64,000 nucleotides of DNA from an uncultured Eubacteriales bacterium (GTDB lineage: Bacteria; Bacillota; Clostridia; Christensenellales; Aristaeellaceae): contig CACWHI010000005.1 of assembly GCA_902760595.1 (NCBI GenBank), positions 62,001-126,000 on the forward strand, given 5' to 3'. The notes beneath the pieces were generated by a model, which had not been told where the DNA came from, made no database searches, and saw only the letters and a program-made list of their open reading frames with translations. The position numbers and the translations under genes are program-made. How positions within the stretch are numbered: position 1 is the first letter of the stretch; every line of letters begins with the position of its first letter. This document shows, one piece after another, positions 46,955 to 55,918 of this stretch.

Positions 46955-48361
46955 ATGAAACGAATCTTGTCTCTGTTCCTTGCGGCTCTGCTTGCCCTTA
47001 ACACAGCCGCCCTCTGTGCCGCGGAAACGCAGATCGGCTATATCAACGAGGACACAAAGGTTTATATGGACGCCTCTGAAAAGGCGATCGTGGACGGCAG
47101 CGCCGCCCTGGGCATGCAGGTACGCATCGAGGACGAGACAGTCTCCGAAGGCACCGGCTGGTACAAGGTCACCTTCCTGGCCAGCAATAAAACAGGCTGG
47201 GTCAAAGCGGACGACGTGGACCTGGTGATCGCCAAAAAGGCCATCACCGCCAGCGCCCAGTCCCCGGCAGTGCAAGGCGGTGTTCGGCCCGTCGAACGGG
47301 AGAGCGATTTCCCGGTGCTGAATGCCAGCGGCATCGTCGACCCCAGCACGCTCCCCCAGGGGTCGGCTTCTCTCCAATACCGCGACCTGTCTGTGGGTGA
47401 CTCCGGCGAGGACGTGCTGGCCGTGAGCGAACGCCTGTTTGAGCTGGGTTATCTGGACGCGAAATACGCGAAGAGAATAACGAAAGCGCATCAGAGCGCC
47501 ATTAAACAGTTCCAGAAAGCCAATAAGCTGGAGCAGGATGGGCTCTGCACGGCGGAGCTGCAGGAGAAGCTCTTCTCAGCCAGTGCGGTGGGAAAAGGCG
47601 GCAAAAAGGCGGCCGCGAAGGATCCGCTGATGCTCAGCAAAGGCAGCGTCAAGCCGGCGAAAAAGGGCGGCGGCACCATCAGCTTCAATATCAAAAATGA
47701 AACCGGTGAAAAGATCGACGCCTTCAACATGACGATGCGGCTGTACAACACCTATGGCGAGCGCTTCCTGTTCAGCAGCGTGGTCAGCGATATCACCATC
47801 GCGGAGGAACTGACGGCCCTGGATCACGCGGAGGAGCGGTATTCCCTGAAAAAGAACGAAACGGCCAAGTTCGGCTTTGAGCTGGGCAGCTACTATTTTG
47901 CCGGCGTCATGGTCGCGATCACCGCCTACCACACCGAGGACGGCGATACCGTGCGCATACCCGAAGACCAGCGTCATTGGTACGGTTTCGGCAAGGGCGT
48001 GGACAAGGATTATCAGCCCCTGCTGGTGACCCCGCTGACAACGGAGGAACGGCGGCTGGCCGCCCAGTGGAACAGCGGCATAGAAAGCATCTACGTGGAC
48101 GATGAAGTCGCCAAGAGCTACGGCGTGCGCGAGGGCTACATGATCCAGAAAATGGAGCCCGGCAGTATGCTGGATACGGCCGGCCTGAAGGCGGGCGATA
48201 TTCTGATGGCCATCGGCGACGTGCGCATCTTCGGCACCACCTCCATCGACCGCGCCCTCGCCCGCCTGAACCCCGGCCAGAGCGTCACGGTCCTTTTCCT
48301 GCGCAACGGTGTGGTTTACCAGACCCAGATGGCCGCGCCGGGCGGGTCCGAAGCGGCATGA
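46955..48361 (+). CDS. Secreted SH3 / peptidoglycan-binding / PDZ protein
   Basis: 468 aa. Signal peptide MKRILSLFLAALLALNTAALC. Domains in order: SH3-like (~25-90, GWYKVTFLASNKTGWVKADD), peptidoglycan-binding type 1 (~150-210, SERLFELGYLDAKYAK), an Ig-like beta domain (~235-345, GGTISFNIKNETGEKIDAFN), and a PDZ domain (~375-460, GYMIQKMEPGSMLDTAGLKAGDILMAI). No protease triad is present, so it probably tethers or regulates another wall enzyme. AGGAGG precedes ATG 46955. Confidence 0.85.
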   Translation: MKRILSLFLAALLALNTAALCAAETQIGYINEDTKVYMDASEKAIVDGSAALGMQVRIEDETVSEGTGWYKVTFLASNKTGWVKADDVDLVIAKKAITASAQSPAVQGGVRPVERESDFPVLNASGIVDPSTLPQGSASLQYRDLSVGDSGEDVLAVSERLFELGYLDAKYAKRITKAHQSAIKQFQKANKLEQDGLCTAELQEKLFSASAVGKGGKKAAAKDPLMLSKGSVKPAKKGGGTISFNIKNETGEKIDAFNMTMRLYNTYGERFLFSSVVSDITIAEELTALDHAEERYSLKKNETAKFGFELGSYYFAGVMVAITAYHTEDGDTVRIPEDQRHWYGFGKGVDKDYQPLLVTPLTTEERRLAAQWNSGIESIYVDDEVAKSYGVREGYMIQKMEPGSMLDTAGLKAGDILMAIGDVRIFGTTSIDRALARLNPGQSVTVLFLRNGVVYQTQMAAPGGSEAA

Positions 48362-48485
48362 GCCGGAATCAGCCATCTAAACGAAGACTTCTTTCCCTGC
48401 GAATCCGCCGCGCAATACGGCCATCAGATCTTATCCCGGCTTCCCGCCTTCCCCCGCACAGGGATCTGTCGGCCTGCTTTTTACC

Positions 48486-48514
48486 AGGATCGGTCCACCG
48501 GACCGATCCTTTTT
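48486..48514 (+). terminator. Terminator of the SH3/PDZ gene
   Basis: Perfect 11-bp stem AGGATCGGTCC-ACC-GGACCGATCCT followed by TTTT. About 120 bp of unremarkable sequence separates it from the stop codon. Confidence 0.9.
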
Positions 48515-48579
48515 GTTCATCGGCCCGTTGAGCAAGCAGACCGCCAGACCGCATGTCAAAATCAGTCCCGTTATTTCCA

Positions 48580-48608
48580 TTGCCAAACAGATGAAATAGT
48601 CTTATATT
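48580..48608 (+). promoter_or_regulatory. Promoter of the glg operon
   Basis: TTGCCA (48580-48585), 17-bp spacer, TATATT (48603-48608). Confidence 0.7.
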
Positions 48609-48619
48609 TCAATGTAGTT

Positions 48620-48650
48620 CCGTATGTACTTATAAATATTGTGCATACGG
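48620..48650 (+). promoter_or_regulatory. Stem-loop in the glgC leader
   Basis: CCGTATGTAC (48620-48629) pairs with GTGCATACGG (48641-48650), one G-U, with an 11-nt AT loop. It lies just after the promoter; it could be an operator or an RNA element. Confidence 0.5.
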
Positions 48651-48721
48651 GAAGATTCACAATACGTACCGCCCGTCGGCCCATGGCGGAGGGACGGTCA
48701 ACATCAAGGAGTGAGGGAGAT

Positions 48722-49906
48722 ATGCTGCGCAAAAAACGCTGTGTTGCCATGCTGCTCGCAGGCGGTCAAGGGAGCCGACTTGGCATCCTGACCAGTCATA
48801 TGGCGAAGCCTGCCGTCCCCTACGGCGGCAAATACCGCATCATCGACTTTCCGCTGAGCAACTGTGCCAACAGCGGCATTGACGTGGTGGGCGTGCTGAC
48901 CCAGTACCGGCCTTTGGAACTGAACGCTTACATCGGTTCCGGCGCCCCCTGGGATCTGGACCTGTCCAGCGGCGGCGCGTTCGTGCTGCCGCCCTATCAG
49001 ACCGGCGCTTCTGGCACCTGGTACAAGGGCACGGCCAACGCGATCTACCAGAATATCGCGTTCATCGCCCAGTACAACCCGGATTACGTGCTGATCCTGT
49101 CCGGCGACCATATCTATAAGATGGACTACGCCGCGATGCTCAAGCACCACATCCGTCATGAGGCGGACCTGACCGTCGCCGTGCGCCAGGTACCGTGGGA
49201 AGAGGCCAGCCGCTTCGGCATCATGAACACCGACGCGGACGACAATATCGTCGAGTTCGAGGAGAAGCCCAAGAACCCGAAGTCCAACAACGCCTCCATG
49301 GGCGTGTACATCTTCTCCTGGGACAAGCTGCGCAAGTACCTGGAGGAGGATGAAGCCGATCCCAAGAGCTCCAACGACTTCGGCAAGAACATCATCCCGA
49401 AGATGCTGGGCGACGGCTGCAGGCTGACGGCCTACACCTTCGCCGGCTACTGGAAGGACGTAGGCACCATCGCCAGCCTCTGGGAAGCCAATATGGACAT
49501 CCTGGAGGAGCGCCCCGAGATCGACCTGCACGACAAGTCCTGGCGCATCTACGCCCGCAACGAGGGCTACCTGCCCCAGTACATCGCCCAGGGCGCGGAG
49601 CTGAACCGCTGCCTGATCACCGAGGGCTGCCAGATCTCCGGCACGGTCACGCACTCCATCTGCTCCACCGGCGTCATCGTGGAGAAGGGCGCGCAGATCA
49701 TCGACAGCGTGCTGATGCCCGGCGTCCGCGTGGCGGCCGGCGCGCGCGTGGTGCGCTCCATCGTCGCGGAGAACGCGGTCATCGGCGAAGGCGCGCGGGT
49801 CGGCGAGGCTGACGGGGACATCGCCGTCGTCGGCATCGGCGTCACAGTGGCTCCCGGCGCAGCGGTTGCGGCCGGCGTCCAATACGAACCGAATCACGGA
49901 GGTTGA
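48722..49906 (+). CDS. glgC: Glucose-1-phosphate adenylyltransferase, catalytic subunit
   Basis: 394 aa. It makes ADP-glucose, the committed step to glycogen. The nucleotide-binding [44 protein letters not shown] and [10 protein letters not shown] motifs are intact, and the C-terminal left-handed beta-helix is present. ATG 48722 has GGGAG upstream. The stop is 5 bp before glgD; in Bacillota GlgC and GlgD form a heterotetramer. Confidence 0.97.
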   Translation: MLRKKRCVAMLLAGGQGSRLGILTSHMAKPAVPYGGKYRIIDFPLSNCANSGIDVVGVLTQYRPLELNAYIGSGAPWDLDLSSGGAFVLPPYQTGASGTWYKGTANAIYQNIAFIAQYNPDYVLILSGDHIYKMDYAAMLKHHIRHEADLTVAVRQVPWEEASRFGIMNTDADDNIVEFEEKPKNPKSNNASMGVYIFSWDKLRKYLEEDEADPKSSNDFGKNIIPKMLGDGCRLTAYTFAGYWKDVGTIASLWEANMDILEERPEIDLHDKSWRIYARNEGYLPQYIAQGAELNRCLITEGCQISGTVTHSICSTGVIVEKGAQIIDSVLMPGVRVAAGARVVRSIVAENAVIGEGARVGEADGDIAVVGIGVTVAPGAAVAAGVQYEPNHGG

Positions 49907-49911
49907 CAGCC

Positions 49912-51033
49912 ATGAGCGATATTATGGGCCTCATTTACACGGGTGAAATGGACACCCGTCTGCGCGAGCTCACCGCGGTGCGCGCCATCGCGGCCGTACC
50001 GATCCTCGCGCGCTACCGTCTGATCGATTTCCCGCTGTCCTGCATGGTCAACAGCGGCATCCGCAATATCGGCGTCATCATGCAGCGCAACTACCGCAGC
50101 CTGCTGGACCACCTGGGCTCCGGCAAGGAGTGGGACCTGCACGGCAAGCGCGCCGGCCTGACCATCCTGCCCCCCTTCCTGACCAAGGACAGCGTGGGCG
50201 TGTACGAGGGCATGCTGGACGCCCTGCACAGCAATCTCCCCTACCTGCGCTCCTCCAAGGAAAAGTACGTGGTCATCTCCAACAGCTTCATGCTGTACAA
50301 CGCGGACTTTGAGGACATGGTGGAAGAGCACGAGAAGTCCGGCGCGGACATCACCCTGATGTACACCAAGGACGCCGGCGTCCGCCGCAGCAGCCAGGGC
50401 AAGTACTGCGAAGTGCAGGAGGACGGCCAGGTCACGCAGATCGAGGTCGATCCCATGATCACCCGGTTCGACAACACGATGACCGAGGTCTTCTGCATGC
50501 GGCGCGAGCTGCTGATCTCCCTGATCGACCTGTCCACCAGCCGCGGGCATTACCACTTCACCCGCCAGATGCTGCAGACCGGCGTCAACGACAAGAGCCT
50601 CAAGGTGCACGGCTACGAGTGCAAGTCCCGCGTGTGGGCCATCGACTCCGTCGAAGCCTACTACCAGTGCAATATGGACCTGCTGGATCCCGCGAACCGC
50701 GAGAGCATCTTCACCGAGGGCCGTCCCGTGCTGACCAAGCTGCGCGACGAGATGCCCACCCGTTACCTGCCCGGCGCTCACGTGTCCAACAGCCTGATCG
50801 CCGACGGCTGCATCATCGAGGGCACGGTCGAAAACTGCGTGCTGTTCCGCTCCGTCCGCGTCGGCAAGGGCGCGAGCATCCGCAACAGCATCGTGATGCA
50901 GGATGGCCGCATCGGTCAGATGGCCGAGGTCAACCACACCATCATGGACAAGCAGTCCGCCGTCCTCGAATCCACCCGCCTGATCGGCGCCGCCAACTAT
51001 CCGGTGCTGGTCAGCAAGGGACTCACGGTTTAA
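49912..51033 (+). CDS. glgD: Glucose-1-phosphate adenylyltransferase-like subunit
   Basis: 373 aa paralogue of GlgC. It lacks the N-terminal GGxGxRL catalytic loop (reads TGEMDTRLRELTAVRAI), the usual sign of the non-catalytic, activating GlgD. The structural core ARYRLIDFPLSCMVNSGI and the beta-helix (NSLIADGCIIEGTVENCVL) are retained. GGAGG 9 nt upstream sets ATG 49912. It is separated from glgA by a 170-bp repeat-bearing gap. Confidence 0.93.
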   Translation: MSDIMGLIYTGEMDTRLRELTAVRAIAAVPILARYRLIDFPLSCMVNSGIRNIGVIMQRNYRSLLDHLGSGKEWDLHGKRAGLTILPPFLTKDSVGVYEGMLDALHSNLPYLRSSKEKYVVISNSFMLYNADFEDMVEEHEKSGADITLMYTKDAGVRRSSQGKYCEVQEDGQVTQIEVDPMITRFDNTMTEVFCMRRELLISLIDLSTSRGHYHFTRQMLQTGVNDKSLKVHGYECKSRVWAIDSVEAYYQCNMDLLDPANRESIFTEGRPVLTKLRDEMPTRYLPGAHVSNSLIADGCIIEGTVENCVLFRSVRVGKGASIRNSIVMQDGRIGQMAEVNHTIMDKQSAVLESTRLIGAANYPVLVSKGLTV

Positions 51034-51050
51034 TTGAGTGTGAAGAGTGG

Positions 51051-51182
51051 AGAGTGAAGAGTGGAGTTGTCAGGGTTGTCATGCTGCAACGCTTCGTGCC
51101 CTGACGTGCTTCAAAAAATCAAACGATCCCTGAGCATGAGCAAAGAGATCGCACCTTCACTCCGCACTCCACTCTTCACTCT
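51051..51182. repeat. Inverted-repeat element between glgD and glgA
   Basis: 17-bp perfect inverted repeat AGAGTGAAGAGTGGAGT at 51051-51067 and 51166-51182. The left arm is part of a tandem direct repeat (two GTGAAGAGTGGAG units). Inside lies a GTCAGGG...CCCTGAC stem. It looks like a small palindromic mobile or repetitive element inserted in the operon. Confidence 0.7.
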
Positions 51183-51204
51183 ATTTTGAAAGGGGGCTTC
51201 TGTC

Positions 51205-52698
51205 ATGAAGATTCTCTTTGCCGCCAGCGAATGCGTACCATTCATCAAGACCGGTGGCCTGGCGGATGTCGTCGGCGCGCTCGCGCCCGTGCTTGCCCGC
51301 AAGGGGCATGATGTACGCGTGATCCTGCCGCTGTACACCGCGATCCCCGAAAAGTACACGGACGCCATGCGCCATCTGATCGACTTTGAGGTCGAACTGG
51401 GCTGGCGCAAGCAATACTGCGGCATCGAGGTTCTGGAGCAGGACGGCGTCACCTTCTATTTCGTCGACAACAAATACTATTTCGGCCGCAGCTACATCTA
51501 CGGCCTGGGCGGCGATGAGTACGAGCGTTACGGCTTCTTCTGCCGCGGCGTGCTGAACGCCCTGCCGCTGATCGGCTTCATCCCGGACATCATCCACGCC
51601 AACGACTGGCAGACCGGCATGATCCCGGCGCTGCTCAAGATCCAGTACGCGCACCTGCCGGAATACGCGAAGATCAAAACGGTCTTTACCATCCACAACC
51701 TGCAGTATCAGGGCGTGTTCGGCATCGAGCAGTTCAAGGACGTGTTCGGCCTGGGCGACAGCATCTTCACCGCCGACAAGCTCGAGCACTACGGCACCGC
51801 CAACTGCATGAAGGCCGGTCTCGTCTACGCGGACGAGATCACTACCGTCAGCCCCTCCTACGCTGAGGAGATCCAGACCGCCTACTACGGCGAGCGCCTG
51901 GACGGCCTGCTCCGCGCGAAGCGTAACCACCTGAGCGGCGTGCTGAACGGCATCGACGTGGACGACTACAATCCCGCGACCGACAAGCAGATCCCCTTCA
52001 ACTACTCCCTGGAGGACATGAGCGGTAAGGCCGCCGACAAGAAGGCGCTGCAGGAGCAGCTGGGCCTGGAGGTCCGCCCGGACGTACCGCTCATCGGCAT
52101 GGTGGGCCGCCTCTCCAACCAGAAGGGCCTCGACCTGGTGGATTACATCATCGGCGAGCTCATGGAGGAGGACATTCAGCTGGTGGTCCTGGGCATGGGC
52201 GACGCCAAGTACTTCAACCTCTTCTCCTGGGCGGAGCAGCAGTACGCGGGCCGCGTGGCCGCGCGCTTCCAGATGGACATCCAGCTCTCCCACCGCATCT
52301 ACGCCGGCGCTGACCTGTTCCTGATGCCCAGCCAGTTCGAGCCCTGCGGCCTGAGCCAGATGATCGCCCTGCGCTACGGCACGATCCCGGTCGTGCGCGA
52401 GACCGGCGGGCTGCGCGACACGGTGCTCAGCTACAACGAGGCCACCGGGGCCGGCAACGGCTTCTCCTTCTTCAACTACAACGCGCACGACATGCTCTAT
52501 ACCATCCGCCGCGCCGTGTGGTTCTACCAGAACCGCCCGGACGTGTGGCAGACGCTGCAGACCCGCGGCATGGAGGGCGACTATTCCTGGACGAACTCCG
52601 CGGAGACCTACCTGAGCCTGTACCAGAGCATGCTGAAGCCCGCCGAGCCGAAAGCGTCCACTGAAAAGCCCGCCAAGGCGGAAAAAGAAAAGGTATAA
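51205..52698 (+). CDS. glgA: Glycogen synthase (ADP-glucose)
   Basis: 497 aa GT5 enzyme that extends alpha-1,4-glucan from ADP-glucose. The ADP-glucose motif KTGGLADVVGALAPVLA is near residue 15; HANDWQTGMIP, TIHNLQYQGVF and the C-terminal PSQFEPCGLSQMIALRYGT are standard. The last ~20 residues are Lys/Glu-rich and extra. AAAGGGGG precedes ATG 51205. No branching enzyme, phosphorylase or glgX is in the window. Confidence 0.96.
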   Translation: MKILFAASECVPFIKTGGLADVVGALAPVLARKGHDVRVILPLYTAIPEKYTDAMRHLIDFEVELGWRKQYCGIEVLEQDGVTFYFVDNKYYFGRSYIYGLGGDEYERYGFFCRGVLNALPLIGFIPDIIHANDWQTGMIPALLKIQYAHLPEYAKIKTVFTIHNLQYQGVFGIEQFKDVFGLGDSIFTADKLEHYGTANCMKAGLVYADEITTVSPSYAEEIQTAYYGERLDGLLRAKRNHLSGVLNGIDVDDYNPATDKQIPFNYSLEDMSGKAADKKALQEQLGLEVRPDVPLIGMVGRLSNQKGLDLVDYIIGELMEEDIQLVVLGMGDAKYFNLFSWAEQQYAGRVAARFQMDIQLSHRIYAGADLFLMPSQFEPCGLSQMIALRYGTIPVVRETGGLRDTVLSYNEATGAGNGFSFFNYNAHDMLYTIRRAVWFYQNRPDVWQTLQTRGMEGDYSWTNSAETYLSLYQSMLKPAEPKASTEKPAKAEKEKV

Positions 52699-52720
52699 AT
52701 CCCCCTCCTTTGAGGCATTG

Positions 52721-52756
52721 CAAAAGGCTGCCGCGAATCCAGCGGCGGCCTTTTTG
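52721..52756 (+). terminator. Terminator of the glg operon
   Basis: Stem AAAGGCTGCCGC/GCGGCGGCCTTT (one T-G pair), 7-nt loop, TTTTT. Confidence 0.9.
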
Positions 52757-52768
52757 TTACATTTTAAT

Positions 52769-52810
52769 TCTACAATTTGTCTTGACATCAGTCACTACAT
52801 TGTGTAGAAT
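52769..52810 (+). promoter_or_regulatory. Promoter with two BlaI-type operators
   Basis: TTGACA (52782-52787), 17-bp spacer, TAGAAT (52805-52810). A perfect dyad CTACA-TTG-TGTAG (52795-52807) overlaps the -10, and CTACAATTTGT (52770-52780) abuts the -35. CTACA/TGTAG half-sites are the BlaI/MecI consensus, so the next gene probably represses itself here. Confidence 0.8.
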
Positions 52811-52852
52811 TATATTCGACAGGCTGTCTTATTAAACGGAGGAGGTATTGGA

Positions 52853-53242
52853 ATGAAAGACCATCGACTGCCGGAGGCAGAGTTTACAGTCATGAAGGCG
52901 ATGTGGGCGGCGGGGGCGCCGGTCACGTCGGCGGAGATCATGCGGTCGATCGGCGAGGAGCGAGGCTGGAAGCCGCAGACGCTGCTGACGCTGCTCTCCC
53001 GGCTGACGGAACGCGGTTTCATCACAGCACGGCCCGGCAAGGGACGGGAAAAGCTGTTTTCCACCCTCATCAGCCGGGAGGAATACCTGGCCCGCGAGAC
53101 CAGCGTCTTCATGGACGAGGTGCACGGCCGTTCCATCGGTTCGCTGCTGGCGGCACTGAACCGCGAAAAGATGAGCGCAAGCGACCTTCAGGAGCTGCAG
53201 AACTGGTTTGATCAGCTCAAGCGGGAGGCGTCTGAGCCATGA
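52853..53242 (+). CDS. BlaI/MecI-family transcriptional repressor
   Basis: 129 aa winged-helix protein: LPEAEFTVMKAMWAAGAPVTS (helix 1), ETLL-type recognition segment KPQTLLTLLSRLTERGFI, and a C-terminal dimer helix region. In the Bla/Mec systems a membrane M56 protease inactivates it; such a protease is the next gene, overlapping by 4 bp. Cognate operators lie in its promoter. Confidence 0.93.
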   Translation: MKDHRLPEAEFTVMKAMWAAGAPVTSAEIMRSIGEERGWKPQTLLTLLSRLTERGFITARPGKGREKLFSTLISREEYLARETSVFMDEVHGRSIGSLLAALNREKMSASDLQELQNWFDQLKREASEP

Positions 53243-55680
53243 GCGGATGGTTGGGTTCCCTGCTGAGCGGTATCCTGGGGATGAGCGTCCTGACGCTGGG
53301 CGTGATCCTGGCGCTGCCCCTCCTGTCCAGGCGTTACCGCCTTCGTACGGTGTACGGACTGCTGATCCTATGCCTGATCGGCTTCCTGATCCCCTGGCGG
53401 CCGCTGCTTACGCCCCGGACGGCTGTCACCGTGGAACTCCCGGCTGACACCGTTCGTCAGTTACAGCCACTTCCTGCCCTTCCCGCGCTGGAAGAGGTCC
53501 CGCGTGACGCCGCGGTCGCCCATCCCGCCTCGGACCGTCAGCCCACGCAAAAAACCGCGGCGCGTCCGACCGTCGGATGGCGCGTCATTCTGCTCATTCT
53601 CTGGGCGACAGGCGCGGCGGCAGTCCTGGGTCTGGAGATCTCGCGGTATATTCGCTTCAGACGGCTGCTCTCCCGCTGGCGCGAGCCGGCCGGCGAACCG
53701 CTCACCGCATTGCTTCGCGAAGAAGCGAACGATCTCAGCCTGAAACGGCTGCCGTCTCTCTGGACGGCCCCGGGCGTTTCCGGTCCCATGGTCCTCGGGC
53801 TGATCGCTCCGGCCATCTATTTGCCCGGTCAAACACCGGATACCGCGGATCTGCGGCTGATCCTGCGCCACGAGCTGACGCACATCCAGCAGGGTGATCT
53901 CCCCGTGAAATGGCTGACGCTGCTCGTCTGCGCGGCGCACTGGCCCAATCCGGTCGTGTGGCTGCTCCGGCGCGCACTGAACCAATACTGCGAGCTGAGC
54001 TGTGACGAGCGCGTCATGGCCGGCTCTGATCTGACAGAACGCACCCGCTATTCCGAAAGCATGATTGCCGCTGTCCGCGTCGGCGAACGGACCCCCACCG
54101 TGCTGTGTACCGCGTTCCGCGGCGGTCTGAAACGTATGAAACGGAGGATACTTCACATTATGGATACTCATTCAAAGCGCATCGGCGCCGCGGCGGTGGC
54201 CGCGCTGCTTTGTCTGACGGTGCTGGCCGGCAGCCTCATGTCCTTCAGCGAAGCCGACGCCGTGACGAAGCTGCCTGAATTTCCAGAGAATTATGACTAT
54301 GAATCAGAAGAACTCATTTCCTTTTCACAGCCCTATCCGGCCATCGCGGGGCCCGGTTTCGGACCCGCCTACAACTATTCGGATGATCCGCAATACCCCG
54401 CGGCCCTTTATGCCCCTGGCACACCGCTGGAGATCACCGGGCACAAGTGGCGGTCGGAGCATATCCCTGACGTCACCGGCAGGGACGGCATGGTCTGGCT
54501 TCAGGTGAACGTACTGGCCGGCGAACGCCTGGACGGCGTCTGGATGCCGGAGACCTTTGTCGAGCTCGGCGGCGTGAGCGTCCAGGAAACGCCGAAAGGC
54601 ACCTTGAAGGCCGCCGAAGGGCAGACACAGGTGCCCATGTACTCGCGGATCACGGATAGAGCGCCCACCCACACCTTTGAAGCTGGCCGCGAGGCTGAGC
54701 TGATCAGCTGGCAGCCCGGATACGCCCAGATCAGCGTCGGCGGCTATACCGGCTATGTCGCCGCGGACCAGCTGCTGCTCAGCCCGGAGATCACCGCTTC
54801 CCTCTCCCCCGCCTGGATGTACGGCTTCGACAGCTGGCGCCTGGGCTACGGCGAACACTACCGCCAGTACCTGGCCTGGTTCGGGGAGATGGAGAACCGC
54901 TATGGGAGCAATGATTTCTGGAGCAACGAGAACAAAGCCCTGATGACGGACATGCAGCGTGAATACGGCCTGCTGCAGCCCGGCGCTGCCGCCTTTACCC
55001 TGCCGCAGGAGGGCGATATCACCGCCGATGAGGCTATCGCCATTGGCAAACGACTGATCAGCGACAACGGCGGCACCGATGAGCTGGGCATTCCCTACTA
55101 TGCCTGGCAGGCCTATTTCATGTATACGGCAGGCCGGGACGAGGAACCCTACTGGATGCTCCGCGCCTGGGCTACCCACACCGATATGGACCGGCAGAAC
55201 ATCCGCCTGACGCGGACTGGCGAACTGATGGATATCTCCTCCTTCCGGGATGATCCCCACCCGGATAAGCCCTATTACAGCATCTCGCTCAACGTGCTGT
55301 ACGGTGAGACGGAAGAGATGTGGCCCCCTGCCGTGCGCAGTGCCTATGATCCCGAGGGCTGTCCCCCACTGCGGGACGGCTGGAAGACAGAGTCCGAGAT
55401 CCGGTCGATCGCCATGGATACCATCGAAGCCGCCTTCGGCGCGGACAAGCGGGCGGCCGTCGAAGACAAGTTCGAGGTCTATGCCAGCTATTACAACTAT
55501 GGCAGGGTCGAAGACAACGCCGCGGAGGAGCGCATTTTCTGGACAGTCCACTGCGTCAACCGTACACCCGGCGAAGCCGAGGACATCGAGGTACAGATCA
55601 ACATGGACGGCTCCCTGCGCGTCGAGCCCATCGACAACTACTACGGTGATATCGACTTCACCCCCGGCGGGAACGGGTAA
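53239..55680 (+). CDS. M56 (BlaR1-type) membrane protease with SH3-like ectodomain
   Basis: 813 aa. Several membrane helices span ~1-305, with the zinc motif HELTH (His211, Glu212, His215) followed by CELSCDERVM, as in BlaR1/MecR1. After another helix (AAAVAALLCLTVLAGSL, ~320) an outer domain of ~480 residues begins. It is not a penicillin-binding domain: it holds two SH3-like segments (QVNVLAGERLDGVWMPE; QISVGGYTGYVAADQ) and an unrecognised tail. It should sense an envelope signal and relieve BlaI. ATG overlaps the blaI-like stop. Confidence 0.88.
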   Translation: MSGWLGSLLSGILGMSVLTLGVILALPLLSRRYRLRTVYGLLILCLIGFLIPWRPLLTPRTAVTVELPADTVRQLQPLPALPALEEVPRDAAVAHPASDRQPTQKTAARPTVGWRVILLILWATGAAAVLGLEISRYIRFRRLLSRWREPAGEPLTALLREEANDLSLKRLPSLWTAPGVSGPMVLGLIAPAIYLPGQTPDTADLRLILRHELTHIQQGDLPVKWLTLLVCAAHWPNPVVWLLRRALNQYCELSCDERVMAGSDLTERTRYSESMIAAVRVGERTPTVLCTAFRGGLKRMKRRILHIMDTHSKRIGAAAVAALLCLTVLAGSLMSFSEADAVTKLPEFPENYDYESEELISFSQPYPAIAGPGFGPAYNYSDDPQYPAALYAPGTPLEITGHKWRSEHIPDVTGRDGMVWLQVNVLAGERLDGVWMPETFVELGGVSVQETPKGTLKAAEGQTQVPMYSRITDRAPTHTFEAGREAELISWQPGYAQISVGGYTGYVAADQLLLSPEITASLSPAWMYGFDSWRLGYGEHYRQYLAWFGEMENRYGSNDFWSNENKALMTDMQREYGLLQPGAAAFTLPQEGDITADEAIAIGKRLISDNGGTDELGIPYYAWQAYFMYTAGRDEEPYWMLRAWATHTDMDRQNIRLTRTGELMDISSFRDDPHPDKPYYSISLNVLYGETEEMWPPAVRSAYDPEGCPPLRDGWKTESEIRSIAMDTIEAAFGADKRAAVEDKFEVYASYYNYGRVEDNAAEERIFWTVHCVNRTPGEAEDIEVQINMDGSLRVEPIDNYYGDIDFTPGGNG

Positions 55681-55731
55681 ACAAACGAAATCGTCCGGAC
55701 CAGCCGCCAGCAGTCGCTGGCAGCCGGCTTA

Positions 55732-55795
55732 AAAACCTGTGTGCGTGCGTGTAGGCTCATTCCGTATTGTCCTTACACGCACGCACACAGGTTTT
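55732..55795. terminator. Long perfect hairpin between convergent M56 and pnp genes
   Basis: 22-bp perfect stem beginning AAAACCTGTGTGCG (55732-55753 with 55774-55795), 20-nt loop. Flanking A and T runs on each side make it bidirectional. The stem is unusually GT/CA repetitive. A smaller hairpin GCCAGC-AGTC-GCTGGC precedes it at 55706-55721. Confidence 0.85.
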
Positions 55796-55849
55796 GGTGT
55801 TATTACGTCAAAACTTTTCACTTTCCTGATCCGGAGCCGCAAAAGAAGA

Positions 55850-55880
55850 GGGGCTGTGCACGATGATCTGCAACAGCCCC
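55850..55880 (-). terminator. Terminator of pnp; repeat-family hairpin
   Basis: Minus strand GGGGCTGTTGCA-GATCATCG-TGCACAGCCCC followed by TCTTCTTTTG. Confidence 0.75.
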
Positions 55881-55918
55881 CTGATGTCACTTACTCAGCA
55901 GCTATAAGCTTATCCGTA

